Source of the DNA: Zychaea mexicana
Lineage: Eukaryota > Mucoromycota > Mucoromycetes > Mucorales > Lichtheimiaceae
DNA: 64,000 nt
Direction of reading: 5' to 3'
NCBI RefSeq assembly: GCF_025766255.1
Contig: NW_026516672.1
Span: 1 to 64,000, forward strand
Shown here: positions 49,489 to 61,792 of the stretch, in pieces
How the letters are laid out: the number at the start of each line of letters is the position of its first letter
Numbering within the stretch: position 1 is the first letter of the stretch
The notes under the pieces: model-generated
Told to the model about the DNA's origin: nothing
What the model saw: only the letters and a program-made list of their open reading frames with translations
Databases searched by the model: none
Translations under genes and position numbers: made by a program

Positions 49489-51289
49489 ATGGCATCCAGA
49501 CTCCTGTCGAACACCCTACAAACCCTACAAACCCGCGCTGGTTTGAGCAAGCAGGTATTTTTTCTAAATTGTAAAATTATCGAACAAAAATTCCAGCCTC
49601 CACGACACAAATTTTCGGTCGACTCGACGAAAGCAACGCGCGTGATTCGTGAAACATTTGAAATTCGACAGGACGAAATAATAGCAGCATTACAACGAAT
49701 AATTGGCGCACAGACAGATACAGCGACAACGATGAATTAAGGAGGCTGGAATTATGATTATGCAATTGTACTGATTCCTCGATCCCACATAAAAAACATC
49801 CTCAGCTTTCTCGTCCCTTGGCAACGGCCGTCGCTAAGCAAGGCTTTGCCACCCGTACTACCGTTCTTCCCAACGGCTTCACTATCGCCACTGAAGAAAA
49901 CCCTAGCGCAGGTGCTGCTACTGTTGGTGTTTGGGTTGAGGCTGGTTCCCGTTTGGAGACTCCGCAAACTCACGGTGTCGCCAACTTCTTGGAACGCGCC
50001 ACTGTCCAGGTAAACTGAACAACGGCCGGATCAGAAGGCACTATGACGTTAGAAATTGAGAAGGAAATTTGGGAAAAACTAAATAAGAGTTATGCTTCTA
50101 GAGCAAGAACGCTTCGCTTGAGAAGCTCGGCGGTGTCTCCACTTCGGCCACCACCCAAGAACAAACGTTCTTCGCCACAACCACCCTGGGATCCAAGGTA
50201 TCCGAGAGCGTCGAAATTCTCGGTGATGCTCTCCAGAACAGTCAGTTCGACGATGCCGTTTTGGAAAAGGCCCGTGCTTCCGTGTTGAAGCAGCAGGATG
50301 CCGTCAGCAACAACGAAGGCATGACCTTGATCGAACACCTCTATGCTACTGCTTTCCAAGGTGAAGCTCTTGGCCGTCCCGTTGCCGGTTACAAGGAGAC
50401 TATTGAGAGCTTGACTGCCAAGGACCTGTCTGCATTCCAAAACGAGAACTATGTCGCCCGCCGCATGGTTCTTGTCGGTGCTGGTGATGTCGACCACGAT
50501 GCCTTGGTGCGTGATGCTGAAAAGATGTTTGGTGGTTTGGAGACTGGCGCTGAGGCTGCTTACGAGAAGCCTTCGTTCACTGGCTCCGAAATCCGTTACC
50601 GTGATGACGCTCTGCCCCGTGCCCACATTGCCTACGCTGTCGAGGGCGCCCCTTACTTGAGCGTCGATTACTTCAACTTGTCGGTCATGCAAAAGATCAT
50701 TGGCTCGTGGGATCGTACTTTGAGCGGTGCCAACAACTTGACCTCGCGCCTATCCGCTGTCGTTAGCAAGAACCACTTGGCCGATTCGTTCGTCTCGTTC
50801 AACAAGGGCTACAAGGATACCGGTTTGTTCGGTACCTACTTTGTCTCGCAGAACCGCACTCAACTCGATGACTTTATCCACTTTTTGCAAAAGGAATGGA
50901 ACCGTCTTTCTACCACCGTCACCCCCAGCGAAGTCGAAATCGCCAAGCAACAGCTCGCTGCTAGCTTGTTGTTGAAGATGGACTCGACTGGTGCTGTTGC
51001 TCAGGACATTGGTAGCCAGGTCCTTGCCTCTGGCAAGCGTCTGTCTCCTGCTGAGTTGAAGGATACTATTAACAAGATTTCTGTCAAGGATATTCATGCT
51101 ACTGGCAGCAAATACATCTGGGATCAGGAACTTGCTGGTGCTGGTCTCGGCCCCGTAGAAGCCATGACTGACTACACCCGTACCCGAGGCAACATGGCTT
51201 ACAACAGGTATGTAATCAATGAGTGTTAGAGGGTAAAGGTTATTCGATGTTTTGCTAACATGCCCTTTCACTTGTCATGTAGATACTAA
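49489..51289 (+). CDS. COR1: Cytochrome bc1 complex core protein 1 (COR1/UQCRC1, M16 family)
   Basis: Four exons (49489-49554, 49806-50009, 50102-51207, 51283-51289) give 460 residues. A mitochondrial presequence (MASRLLSNTLQTLQTRAGLS) is followed by TTVLPNGFTIATEENPSAGA and GVWVEAGSRLETPQTHGVAN. The M16 zinc site HxxEH reads NFLER (residues 82-86), so both histidines are lost, as expected for the non-catalytic core subunit of complex III rather than the processing peptidase beta subunit. The C-terminal half is intact (PRAHIAYAVEG, SQVLASGKRLSPAELKDTIN). The last exon has only 7 nt and adds Tyr and the stop (end NMAYNRY), which fits the family ending. It acts in the inner membrane, in respiration. 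Confidence 0.92.
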
Positions 51290-53620
51290 GCTTAGATCCA
51301 AAATCATTTGACTCTTTCATTTTCCCCCGTCCCTCGCTATCACTTTCTGTATCAACTTCGGAGTACATTATAATACTAGAATTCTGCAACAGTCTATTGC
51401 TGATGTTTTTCAAATTTTGTTTTGGGATATACGTTTGCATGCAAAGTGCATCACTATCTAGGCTTTATTATCAGTGCCAAACGCGATCGATAGACATAAA
51501 CAATAGAGTGGGTTGAAAGAACCTATTTTCGGGCTTTGTTTTCGATATTAATGCTGTTTACCTCTTTGATTATCGCTAGCTGAATTACATCGCTACTTTA
51601 TGACTGATTTTGTACTGATTGAAATGTAAATCATATTGGCAAGCTTCAACTGCCGTGTGACGGCTTAAACAATAAACCCTAAGCTAAGCTATAACTGTAA
51701 GTCGTTGAACAACGTATTTTGCTTTGAATAAAGCACAACGCGCTGGCATCGAAGTATAGAATATCGAAGAGGCTCGCTAACCAGGAGACAACGCGCTCTA
51801 TAATTTCTTCATAACGTCACATTGACAGGTTGTCGCTCCTGGCGGTGCTGCTGCTCTCCTTTCTACTTCTTCGGCTCATCAACATCCTGGTTGTTGCGGC
51901 TGTGCCCCTTGGCCGTCACTGCTACTTCTTTTCTTGAATCGGCCGTTGTGGCATATTTTGACTTACTTGGAGTGCCCTTGTAGCGATTTCCATGTATCTG
52001 AATTGGTGCCCTGGAAAAACTTTCCGAAGGCACCGTTCATGCATGAAAACATCAGAAAATTTTGGTGTTACACACACTTTTGGAAAGTTCCCACTCGACT
52101 CTTGCCCCTTGTGCATATGGTACACCGATAAGAGGCAAGCTTAAATGAACAGAAAAGAAACGAAACTCATCGTGATCGCCAAGTAGCGGGATGGGACGAG
52201 TGTGTGCATGGAGCCTGGAGCGTCTACAATGTGCAGGTGTTATCGGTGTGAAGCATGGCCCTTGAGAGATTGCCATCCATTGTTCGCGATCCTTGTGCAA
52301 CATCGGATGGTCAAACACGTCAAACTGTGACGCCTACAAAAGAACAGGACTCGACTGCGCATTTTCCTTTCTCTTTTCTTTTCTTCTTCCTCACTGTCGA
52401 AAGATCTTTTCCACCTTTTCCACTTCAATGAACGATACCTATAAAAACCACATTTCAGCTTCTTTATTTGAGGGTTGTATTCTGCTACTTGGGTATGAGT
52501 GGGTGTACGTGCAGAATCAGTATTCGTTATTGTTTTCGGCGTACATTTGCGACTTTCATTAGGATCTTTGTGACGCAGTACACGAATCGCTAATGCAGCG
52601 AGCCCTACCCGTGAGCGCACTACAAGCCGTAAAGTTATCTTTACCGCAGTGCACTCACAAAGGAAATATACACGTAATTTCGCCCTTGACAAATTATTCT
52701 CACCCATCTTCTATTTGTAGTGATCTGTTATTGGGAGGTGTAGGTTCCTTTGGAACTGAGGCTTGTGGAGACCAAGGGAGAGCAACCTCTCCTTTGAGGA
52801 ACGAAGGATTCATATACAAGCCGGTCATTTGCAAGCAATAATAAATAAAGTTGTCCTTTTTCTACTTTTGTGTAAAATAACTCATTTCAAATCTCTTGAA
52901 TAACGTACTTTGAAGCGTTTGTAACACTTTGAGCTAATTTTTAAAAACTTCAGTAAACGCTTGATTGCCGTCATTAGTGACGTTGGCACATCTTCATGGA
53001 GTACTCTGTTGCAGAATACCTCTTTTCAAGGACATTGTGCGTTTATTTGTGCGCTTCCTGAACAGAGCGAGCAGTCGCTCTTGAAGGTTTTTATTTATTG
53101 CTTTTAATCACATAATGTCGTATTTCTTGTGCGTCATGACCGTGCCAACTTTTTTGATCCACTTGGAAGTTTGAAAAGTCAATTAAGATGTGAATTACAG
53201 GTACGGGTTTCAGATACTAACCCTGGATTTCTGAAAACTGCTTCATCCTTGCATGTAAAATAGCTGTTGACATGATGAGAATAGCACGATATAGTAAGAA
53301 AGGGCTGTGTAAAGCAGTAAGTGGCGATACTTTTACTGTAAGACAATAATAATATGTGACATAGAGCCAATAGATATTATTGTATTACATCAAACAGAAG
53401 CGTAATATAGTATCCACATTCGCAACATATTGAACATAGGCAATTCTTATATTATTTATGTGATGTTTATGGGACATGCTCAAGCACTATGTGATTGATT
53501 TACATACGTGTGTCGACGTACTTCAAAATAACACCACATGGGGAAAATTTTATCTATTTTTATAGTATATTGATCATTGCAATCATGCTCGATATAATCC
53601 ACAAGGTGTTTCCATTGAGT
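51290..53620. other. Intergenic region after COR1
   Basis: About 2.3 kb. Overlapping short frames on both strands (for example near 51930-52130 and 52240-52700) lack family likeness. It contains the COR1 3' UTR and the 3' side of the LRR gene. No repeat or RNA gene recognised. Confidence 0.5.
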
Positions 53621-55660
53621 TCATCGTTCATGACGGTCGCGCATTATGAGAGAGTCAAACGGAATTTTGATAAAGTTCACAAGGTCATCAATGTGATATA
53701 GTCCACTCGAGCTTACGATTTCAAGGATGCGCAGATGCTTCATACTTGAGAGTATGTCAAACAACTCTTTGCAAAATGCGGTGACCTTTACAAGAAAAAG
53801 CTTTTCCACCGACAAGTAAGCCAGTTTTTGAAGAACATGCAATGATTCCTCGGTTGACAGGTTCTCGTTGTTGGTCACGCCCTGAAACCTCTCGTCTGGA
53901 TGATTTACGTTGTTTACGTTGTTTAACTCTAGTGTCTTTAGAGTTGTCACAGAACATAACGCGTCGAGAAGCCGGTTATGAAGAATGTTAAGCGCAACAG
54001 GACCAATAACATGAAGTTCCTGTAAGGCGATAAAGCCATCAGTAGTAGTATCGTGACAGGCTGCCGAGGCCTCCAACCAGTCGCATAAAGGACTCATGAC
54101 ATCGTCATCTCGAAGCTCTTGGCGACGTAATTGATCAATAAATCGATAATCGATAGTCAAACGCTTTAGCTTGGGTATGATATGGAGTGCATGGAACACA
54201 GGCTGGTATGTCTAATTTGCCGTACACCGAGTGCGTGAAGACACCACTTCCAGGGCCTGACACTCGGTAAGAAATGATGCGATTGATTGCTCGCTGCACG
54301 AGATTCCATCCAGTTTTACTGTTCGCAGCTGTAGCGCATGGACTGTTTCCAAGGCGTCCCAATTCATTCGAGCATCAGATACACCAGCACTGATCGTCAG
54401 GGCTTCCAGGGATATTTCATGATTCTTGATCTGTTCAAGGACAGTTTGATATCCCTCCTGTCTTCCTTCGCAATATATAAGGGTGCGCAGCCCCCTTGAT
54501 TATTTTTTTTTGACAGCTTGATGATGCCATCACTTGTTTTGTCTTTTTGTTCTTTCTGTATCCTGCCATCCACCCTTCCACATCCGGTCTTGGGCTGCTT
54601 GGAGAACTGTTGTATGCCAAATACTCCAGCTTGGGGCACCTAACAAATATATCACGCATGTTCAAGTCAAGTTGCCCAGAGAGCAAAAGATCGAATGGTG
54701 GACTGACATAAGAGTTGTTGAGTCGCAAGACAGCTAGGTTCGGGCATTTGCTCAATATTGATCCGAGTCGTTGACGGTGTGCAAGTGTAGCGTCAATGCT
54801 TAAACATGTCATTGCTGGGAAGACGATTCCATTATTACTGTTGCTGCCGTCACTTCCAGTTGCGGGCTCGTTAGTGCATATGTCGGCATAGTGAATACCG
54901 CGAAAGCCATTGTCGACAGAGTAAGAGAATTGAACTAGTTTTGGACATGCAGCGATGGTTGTAATAAATGGCATATTTGCCCGGTGCTGCAAGAATGCCA
55001 GTTCGACCAGGTTAACGCTCAACATACGTAACAGACCCAAGATGTTGGAGTTCACGCCGAACAAGCAGCGTTTGAAAACTGTATACAAGTTGTAAGCGTT
55101 CATCTATATAATTAGCAAAGCAAAAATAGGGCCGATAAATATGTACAATGTATCAGACTGTGTAATAAGAATGTTCGATGAAGCACAACACAGCATGATG
55201 GCTCACATTTGTTCCCGCGATCATTAGTATCACAGCCACAAGAGTACCATATATAATTTCGGGTACTTGTGTGCTCTTGCTAATGAGCAGCTTGTGGCAG
55301 AATGTGCCCTGTTGTGGAATGGATACATATCTTTGGCTCAAGAGTGCTTGAAAACGTTGTTAAGTCATCCTCGTGCACCAATGTCTGCAGCCATACCTGC
55401 TGAATGCAGCCATTGCTGAGCATAGTTTACGAGGTATTTGAATCGTTTCAAGTGTTTTCGGGCGCCTGACATGATCAGGGCATCGTACTGCAATGCCACC
55501 ATCATAATGGGCAAGTAGAAGATGGTATACTTTAAAGGAAGATGAACTCTAGCGTTCCTTCTGTTTAATGGTGACTCATTCGTTTGCACTAAAAGAGTAT
55601 CTACAAGTAATATGTATGTACTGAAGTAGTGCCTATGCAAACTATATCCAAGAAACAATA
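53621..55660 (-). pseudogene. Degenerate TPR/F-box/LRR gene, LRR part mostly preserved
   Basis: The minus strand from 55103 reads as leucine-rich repeats: NILGLLRMLSVNLVELAFLQ, then FPAMTCLSIDATLAHRQRLG, CPNLAVLRLNNSYVS and CPKLEYLAYNSS. The frame shifts by one at the G5 run (CCCCC at 54491-54495 on plus) and then continues TLIYCEGRQEGYQTVLEQIK to ECQALEV at 54245. A 42-nt intron-like gap follows, and the last part is 54202-53621 (FHALHIIPKLKRLTIDYRF ... SSMKHLRILEIVSSSG). Upstream at 55660-55290 are TPR-like pieces (HLKRFKYLVNYAQQWLHSAG, then a stop). A clear F-box was not found. Such TPR/F-box/LRR receptors of SCF ligases are common in Mucorales. The single G-run shift could be a sequencing error, but the TPR part has further stops. 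Confidence 0.55.
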
Positions 55661-56314
55661 CTGGTGTTCATAGCCTATCCATTTTACTTTGCTTACTAAG
55701 TACAACATACTTTTTCATCAAATGGAGAAGAAAAACATTTAGTATCTATTACATAATAATATTGCTCGGAAGTTGTCGATGGATTGGTGCTTGGAAAGCT
55801 ATCACCCGATTGAACAACCATTCCCCTTTTATGGAAACAAAGATCAGTCTTGTAAAGCCCCGCTCGCAGGATGTTCGTGAGGGACATGTGGGAATTCGAC
55901 AACAATGTCTCGCCATCATCTTGTCGTCAACAAACTTTCGTAGAGATTACATACTGATGTGAAGGAGACGAAAAATTTTGCTCAGGGGAATGCAGATCGA
56001 TGTTACGTTTATTCCAAAAGAAGATCTCCTGAGCAAGCAATGAAACTACGGTGGCCAGCTATATCACTGATCTCGTCTATACCACATATATGCATGATCG
56101 CACATCAAAGCTCTATGTTCTTGCATATTTGTATGTGTTAGATGATAAGTGATCAAAGTATCATGGTAACAGCGATTTACAGAAATAGCAATAGTAGCAG
56201 TGGAAGTAAAGTAGCTTTACTACATTGATCTCCAGCTGACCACTTCACTTCCACCATTACCATCTGCATTCTTTCCGCGCGTTTATTTGGTAAATGTTAA
56301 AGAGTTAACAGCGC
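55661..56314. other. Intergenic region between the LRR relic and ferritin
   Basis: About 650 bp, AT-rich. Short frames only. It contains the ferritin 3' UTR at the right end. Nothing else recognised. Confidence 0.45.
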
Positions 56315-57215
56315 TTAGATAGTAAACTCGCCATCGTTATTCAAGATGGCCTGGTCGTACATGTAAAGACCCAATCCTTCACCGTGTGTACGTTCAAGTT
56401 GAGTGATACCCTTAGCGACTGCTTCAATAGACTTGACGCGGCTACGAAGCTGGTTTTTTCTAGTACATCGTAGCAGTAGTATTACCACGCGGTAAGTATC
56501 AGCTCCTTCATTTTTTCAGTACTTAGCAACATACTTGAGCCAGTGTTTGAACTCGGGATCAGTCGAGTTGATGGCAATCGAGGAAAGGTTTAATAGAGAC
56601 TTGTTGACGTCCTTTTCGAGGGCAAGGCTCGCCTCTACACAAGAAAAGATCAAGAAAAAACAATAAGGTTTTAATATATCTTTGATCACAACAATCTCCA
56701 TTGATGTTTCTGGGAATAAATAAATAAATAAAAAACATACCCACCGCACTGCGAGCAGACGCATACTCGGACTACTTTCCCCGCCCCATTTCTCTTGTCT
56801 GTTAGCATCACATCTGATACATGAAAAAAAATGGGTGATAGCAAGCAGTGAAAACTTACGCTGGGTTGTGGAACGTCCTTAATGAAAGCTATACCGCCAC
56901 GCGTGTTTTGGTAGTCAATCAGCATTTGAACGCGTTCCCCTTCGTGTTCCGCTTCTTCCAAAAAATGCTTCACGAGGCCCTGTATATTGTATAGGTAAGA
57001 TATGTGGTTCTGAGAGGAAATATCCTCTCACTCTCTTTCTCTCTCTTCTCGTAAAACTACATAACGCATACAGGCAAAGCAACATCATCGCGATCGAAAT
57101 ACGCGGCAGTCGAAAGGTATTGCTGTTGGGCAATCTGGTCGATTTGGATCTGCTGGTTTAGTGCGTTTTCCGATTCAGTCGAATAGTTCTGCTTGGCAAT
57201 CGAAGCTTCAACCAT
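56315..57215 (-). CDS. Ferritin subunit with altered ferroxidase residues
   Basis: Four exons (57215-57072, 56979-56860, 56632-56535, 56459-56315) encode 168 residues, a complete ferritin-like four-helix bundle. Landmarks: NALNQQIQIDQIAQQQYLST, YFDRDDVALPGLVKHFLEEA, YQNTRGGIAF, ALEKDVNKSLLNL and the end LGLYMYDQAI. It stores iron as a 24-subunit shell in the cytosol or a compartment. Against the animal H chain (ungapped alignment between DDVAL and RGG, done from memory) the ferroxidase ligands E27, H65 and Q141 become Asp26, Arg64 and Arg128; Tyr33, Glu61 and Glu94 remain. The EExEH pattern is present but one helical turn early. The acceptor of exon 3 is the second of two AGs in GTAGAG. No iron-responsive element was seen. 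Confidence 0.9.
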
Positions 57216-57238
57216 GGTTGTTGTGGTTTTTCAAGAGT

Positions 57239-57251
57239 GGGGGGGGGGGGG
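57239..57251. repeat. Poly-G run (poly-C in the ferritin leader)
   Basis: A run of 13 G (C on the ferritin coding strand), 24 nt upstream of the ferritin ATG. It lies in the likely 5' leader. Confidence 0.8.
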
Positions 57252-57314
57252 TTGGTGGGGAAAAAGAAAGAGAAACAGTGATTTTCAGGTTGCATCCAAT
57301 TCAAGGACAGGGCC

Positions 57315-57322
57315 TTTATATA
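57315..57322 (-). promoter_or_regulatory. TATA box of the ferritin gene
   Basis: TATATAAA on the minus strand, 100 nt upstream of the ATG. The distance suits a short leader. Position and sequence only. Confidence 0.5.
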
Positions 57323-60185
57323 AAAAACGGAGACATCACGAATTGTTTGTGCTGGTCTGAAACGTTTCCGAGCGTACGCGACCGCCGTGCAACCAAAACA
57401 AAGACGCGTGGGCCATTTTTAGTCTTCTTTGTGCTTCTCGCGATACATCCAGTATGCTTTGGTGCAGCTCGTATATACTGCACTCGACTGAGGCAAGATC
57501 TAAAGTGTGCGTTTCCTTGTTGTATGCTTCCTTTGCTACCATTGGATATGCTGAATACTACAGTACTTTGTACATGCAAGTCTCTCAGCCCTACTGTCCA
57601 ACACTCTGCACACAACAACTATTTTAACAAAGCTACAGCCGCCTGAATGTATAGTAGCCACATTTTATTTAATTCGTTTTTGCCGTTTAAGAAAGAAAGA
57701 AAGACTAGCAGCACGATCAGGTTTGATGCTGGCTGCTAGAAGAGGGAATAGTAACTGGGGGTATGCGAACTAGTTAGTTTGTTTCATGTCGCCTTGTGAT
57801 TGCCTGAAGGGGTACATAAAACAAGAGTATGACGACAACAATAAGATCCACCGTCACTGTCGCATACATTATGTGTCACCCAAAAAGGCCTTCAAGTGGA
57901 GTATGAAGATGACTGCTCGCGCTGCTTGTCATGACAATAGCGATGGTGGTGATCTACTTGGTATTACGCGTGCATTGTGTATTTTGCGTGTAGTGGTACC
58001 AGACAGACGACCCCAACAATAAAATTTTAAAGCGAACCGTGAGAATACTGTTTTCTTTGTGCATTTCATGCTGTTGTTGACTTGAGTAGTGTCGGTCAGT
58101 ACATGATAACCCTTACTTACCACTGCTGTTGCTTGCGTTGCCGTTCAACTGTCGCTCTGGAGTGCTGCTACTGGTTATGATGAGATGGTCATAGCAGCCA
58201 GCAATGTTACGGGGCTGGTATCGACACTGCTGCTAAACAACAGAGGAGAAGGCATTCCACTAGTGTTATCCTTAACATTTTCTGCGCTGTATATGCCGAT
58301 GCTTGGTGCGGCTGTATCCTATTGCTCAAGTGCTTGAACAAAGATTTGACCTACCATCTTGCTGATATGACGCGAGAGCTTGTCTACTCTTTGCATATGA
58401 TGGTCATTCCTTGGCATGATATTTTGGACAAAGTGGGTCGAGCCAAATCGCTCGTCCATGGTGGTGTAGTGGAAGAAAAGAAAAGAGTTGTTGTCGCACG
58501 GCTGTAAAAGCATTTGTAAATGTACGAGATTGGTTGGGTTGGATAGATATCACTTGATACCGGTGGATAAAAAAGCAGTAGTAGAATGTATAGAAAGAAC
58601 AATAGAAATGCCTTTTCTTATTTCGCTCCTTGTCGTCTCTCAGTCCTTATATATATCTTTTTTTTTTCCAATGTTGTTACTGTTGGTGGCGTATGTATCT
58701 CTACACTTGCTTTCTCGGATACAATGCCGATGGTTCAAGTTATACAATCGTTTCACGATTCACTTATTCTTGGAGTGTATCGATCGGCAGGGATTCCGGG
58801 TTTTTGTAGCGAGTCACACGCTCAACTTCTAAGGGTAAGATGTGCCATACATTTTCTCTTCATGTGTGCGCTTTGTAAAAGTTTTGTATGAACAATTACC
58901 TTTTATCATCTTGATGCTTATCAGCTTCCAGTAGTCAGCACAAAAAAAGCTTGCATTTAGCAACAGAATGAATAAACGCATATATTACTGCGAACAGCAG
59001 AAACTGACTGCTGACCCAGCAAGTCACAACAGCGAAAAATGGATCACGCCACGGGACCCATTCTTCCAGCGCCCGCCGCCAGTTGGGCGTTGAGCACCCT
59101 TATGTTTGTCTTTTTAAAAAAAACAAACAGTAGTGTAGAGAAACCGTGCACGACCTAAACATTCCCTCTCCAAGTTGTAATGGAGGCAGCTGGTGCGGAG
59201 CTATAACCACGATATGAAATTTAGGTCATGATACTTTCTAACAGTAAAAATAATCGCAACCCAAATATCAGTTTACCGTTTGGACCTTTCTAAGCCTTGC
59301 AGGGTCTTGGAAGGTTGTTTCAGGTGTCCGAAAGGCTGCTAGCGGCTACAAACGGCAGGATGCGACTCATAACGAGAGGGCACCCTGCCATTGTTAAATA
59401 TCCTCGGCTATTGCCCAACACACTGGAGTTAAAAACAATGATAACGAGCATGTACTTTTTAACTGCGTATCATTTATACCTCCCTTTCATTGACAATTAT
59501 ACATAAAAAGCAGTGGTATATAGTAGGAGACCCTCAGTTTTGCAGCTTCTTTGGAGCCAATCCAGCTCTCACTTAGTAAGGTCGCAGTTCACATTCTCAT
59601 GAAGAGCCAGTACAATGGGATTCGAACTAACGTGTCATAAAGTTGTCACGACTGGAGTGGCTATGGTAGTTTGTTCTTGTTTTATGTTATCCTTCGATGC
59701 CACAATGTTTGTTGTGGTTTAGAATACTTATTGTTAATTCAAACATTCATTTTTTTGTAAGGAGTACATACTAAGGGAAGAGGTGTATATGAAACGGTAC
59801 AGCGCGTACCTTGATATCCATCCATAATCAACAACATCGCAAGCATTCGCTCGGGGGCACCTTTTCATCAAGTGCATAATGAACAGTTTATCATAAAGAA
59901 TGGTTAATATTTGTACACTTCACTGCGTAGATAAGCACAGTGAGATGCTGATTTCTTGCAGTCAAACAAACACTAATTTAGATAGTGGTAGCACAAGGAA
60001 AATACAGCCAAAGAAAGAAGCGTTAAGAAACTTGCGGCATAAGTTTATGTACACAATAGACAAAACAAGACAGAACAAAATGTTGTGATTAGTTGAAGTG
60101 GTGAGAGGAGAGGAGAGGAGAGGAGGTAAAAATAAGGGAGCATCAAGGTCATATATATTGGAGGAAAGATGTGAAACCGGTCGTT
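57323..60185. other. Gene-poor stretch between ferritin and the DCN1 gene
   Basis: About 2.9 kb. One plus-strand frame at about 58190-58507 is open for about 105 codons without an ATG at its start (AAKQQRRRHSTSVILNIFCA, then LADMTRELVYSLHMMVIPWH and VVEEKKRVVVARL before the stop); it looks like a last exon of an unidentified gene or a relic. The remaining frames are shorter. A tRNA-like TTCGAA at 59610 does not fold into a T-arm. An AGGAG tandem run lies at 60104-60124. Confidence 0.45.
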
Positions 60186-61792
60186 TTAGCACTGCCCTTG
60201 TCGTTTCCATTCTACAAACTCATCCAAAAGCACCGGCCCTGGAAGGAAGCATCCCCAACAACAACAACAACAAGCTCCAGTCAGTTTCTTCTTCAATTTC
60301 ACCGTCTTTATAACAACAGCAAACCCCAGCCTTACATGCGGACATTTCATCATAATCTGACAGGTCGCTCGACACCGTCAAAATAAACTCTAAAAAGCTG
60401 TGCCATTGGTCGCGATTGATCACTTTGACAGGCTTCTTTTCCTAAGTGGCCATTTTCAGCATATTGCGATGACTCGTCAACTGATATACGTACCTGCAAA
60501 AACTGGACGAAATCCGATACGATCGGAAATTGCTGTCCCATCATCATTGTCCATAGCACGCATGCCACCTATTATCAAGAAGCCCCTCATTAATGTTACC
60601 ATCCTGTTGCATCCTTTGTTATTGTTGTCGTGAATTTGAGTACGTACGTCTACATCCATGCATTTCTGGTCCTTATTTTTTGCGTAGCCGAACGTGTAAC
60701 GGTACACATCTTTCATTTCGTTGGGATCATGTACTACCGCTTTTAAATCAGACCTTTTCTGCTTGAGCTTATCCATCGAATCGGCCCTAAGCAATATTTT
60801 GAAACGTCCAAGTTAGATCCTACCAAAAATGACAGTATATATCGTTTTGATCATGGTGTCAATGTCTTTTTGTTTACCCTAATGCTCGCATGCCAGTCAT
60901 CCATTCGTCCTTGGTAATATAACCTTAAGAAATTTCGTACTAAGCATATGTTGTGTCACACAAATCCAAGTTTTTTTTATACCTCCAATCACCCACACAT
61001 GCTCTTCTCCGCACACTAATATTATGGCCTTTTTATATATTTACCCATCGTCTCTGCCTTAATTTTCCATGCAAATACAATCCCCAGAACCTATTAATTT
61101 ACATGATGAGTACGTATCTTTGATATAAACATTAGGTGAGCTTATGATATATCCTTACATCTTCTAATGATAATCCAAGATCTTCAAAAAATCGCTGCAT
61201 GCCTTCAGGTGATATCATGTTCGGGGTATCGGGGTCAGCATACTGCTCGAACCAACGCTGACATGCTTGTTCATTGAACTAATGATGCTTCAAAGTTAAT
61301 AAATAATATAAATAAACAAAATAAACGGATATCTTCCTCAACTTCCTTCAAACCCATTCCTAATCCACCCCGGCTATAATCGTTACCTGTGGTCTATCAG
61401 AAATCAATCGTAAAGGTGTCAATTGATAGTTGAGAATAAAGAAATACATGAATAACAAACTCTCACGCCACACACTGCATCAAAAGCAAATGAATTGTTA
61501 GTCTGGCATTCCCGGCCTCTTACTCTGCAGGAATAGGGCGGTAAGTTGCTGGTGCTGCTGCTGGTGCTGCTGCTGTTGTCGTCTTTAATGATTGCTGATG
61601 CCCATTCGGCTTTGTCGTTGTGGCTGCGCGATGTTGATTGAGTTTTAAATTACTGTTGGATCGCTTGGTCCGCTTCGACGATTGCGTCATGTTGCTATGC
61701 TTAGCACCCATCGTTGTTGTTGTTGTTGCTGCTACTGTGTCCAGGATATAGTCGGTGTACGATTGAGTGGACCAATTGCGCTTCAACGACAT
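60186..61792 (-). CDS. DCN1-like cullin neddylation factor (DCUN1D4/5 type)
   Basis: Nine exons (61792-61524, 61474-61387, 61278-61159, 61090-61045, 60923-60878, 60786-60648, 60568-60494, 60441-60336, 60238-60186) encode 313 residues. The PONY domain spans about 120-310: FNEQACQRWFEQYADPDTPN, SPEGMQRFFEDLGLSLED, VFAWKIKAETMGYITKDEW, NKDQKCMDVDVACVLW, FPIVSDFVQFLQ, KVINRDQWHSFLEFILTVSS and WPVLLDEFVEWKRQGQC at the end. DCN1 proteins help E2 Ubc12 to attach Nedd8 to cullins; the DEFVEW segment contacts the cullin. The N-terminal 90 residues are Thr/Lys/Ala-rich and disordered, with a KRTKR basic patch and no UBA domain, like vertebrate DCUN1D4/5. Exon 2 (88 nt) is less conserved and might be spliced otherwise. 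Confidence 0.9.

Noticed and set aside
57161..57646. Plus-strand frame of 161 codons upstream of ferritin
   Set aside because: It runs antisense through ferritin exon 1, its leader and the poly-G run and shows no family likeness.
59600..59640. TTCGAA-containing stretch resembling a tRNA T-loop
   Set aside because: The flanking bases do not pair into a T-arm on either strand and no acceptor stem or anticodon arm is present.
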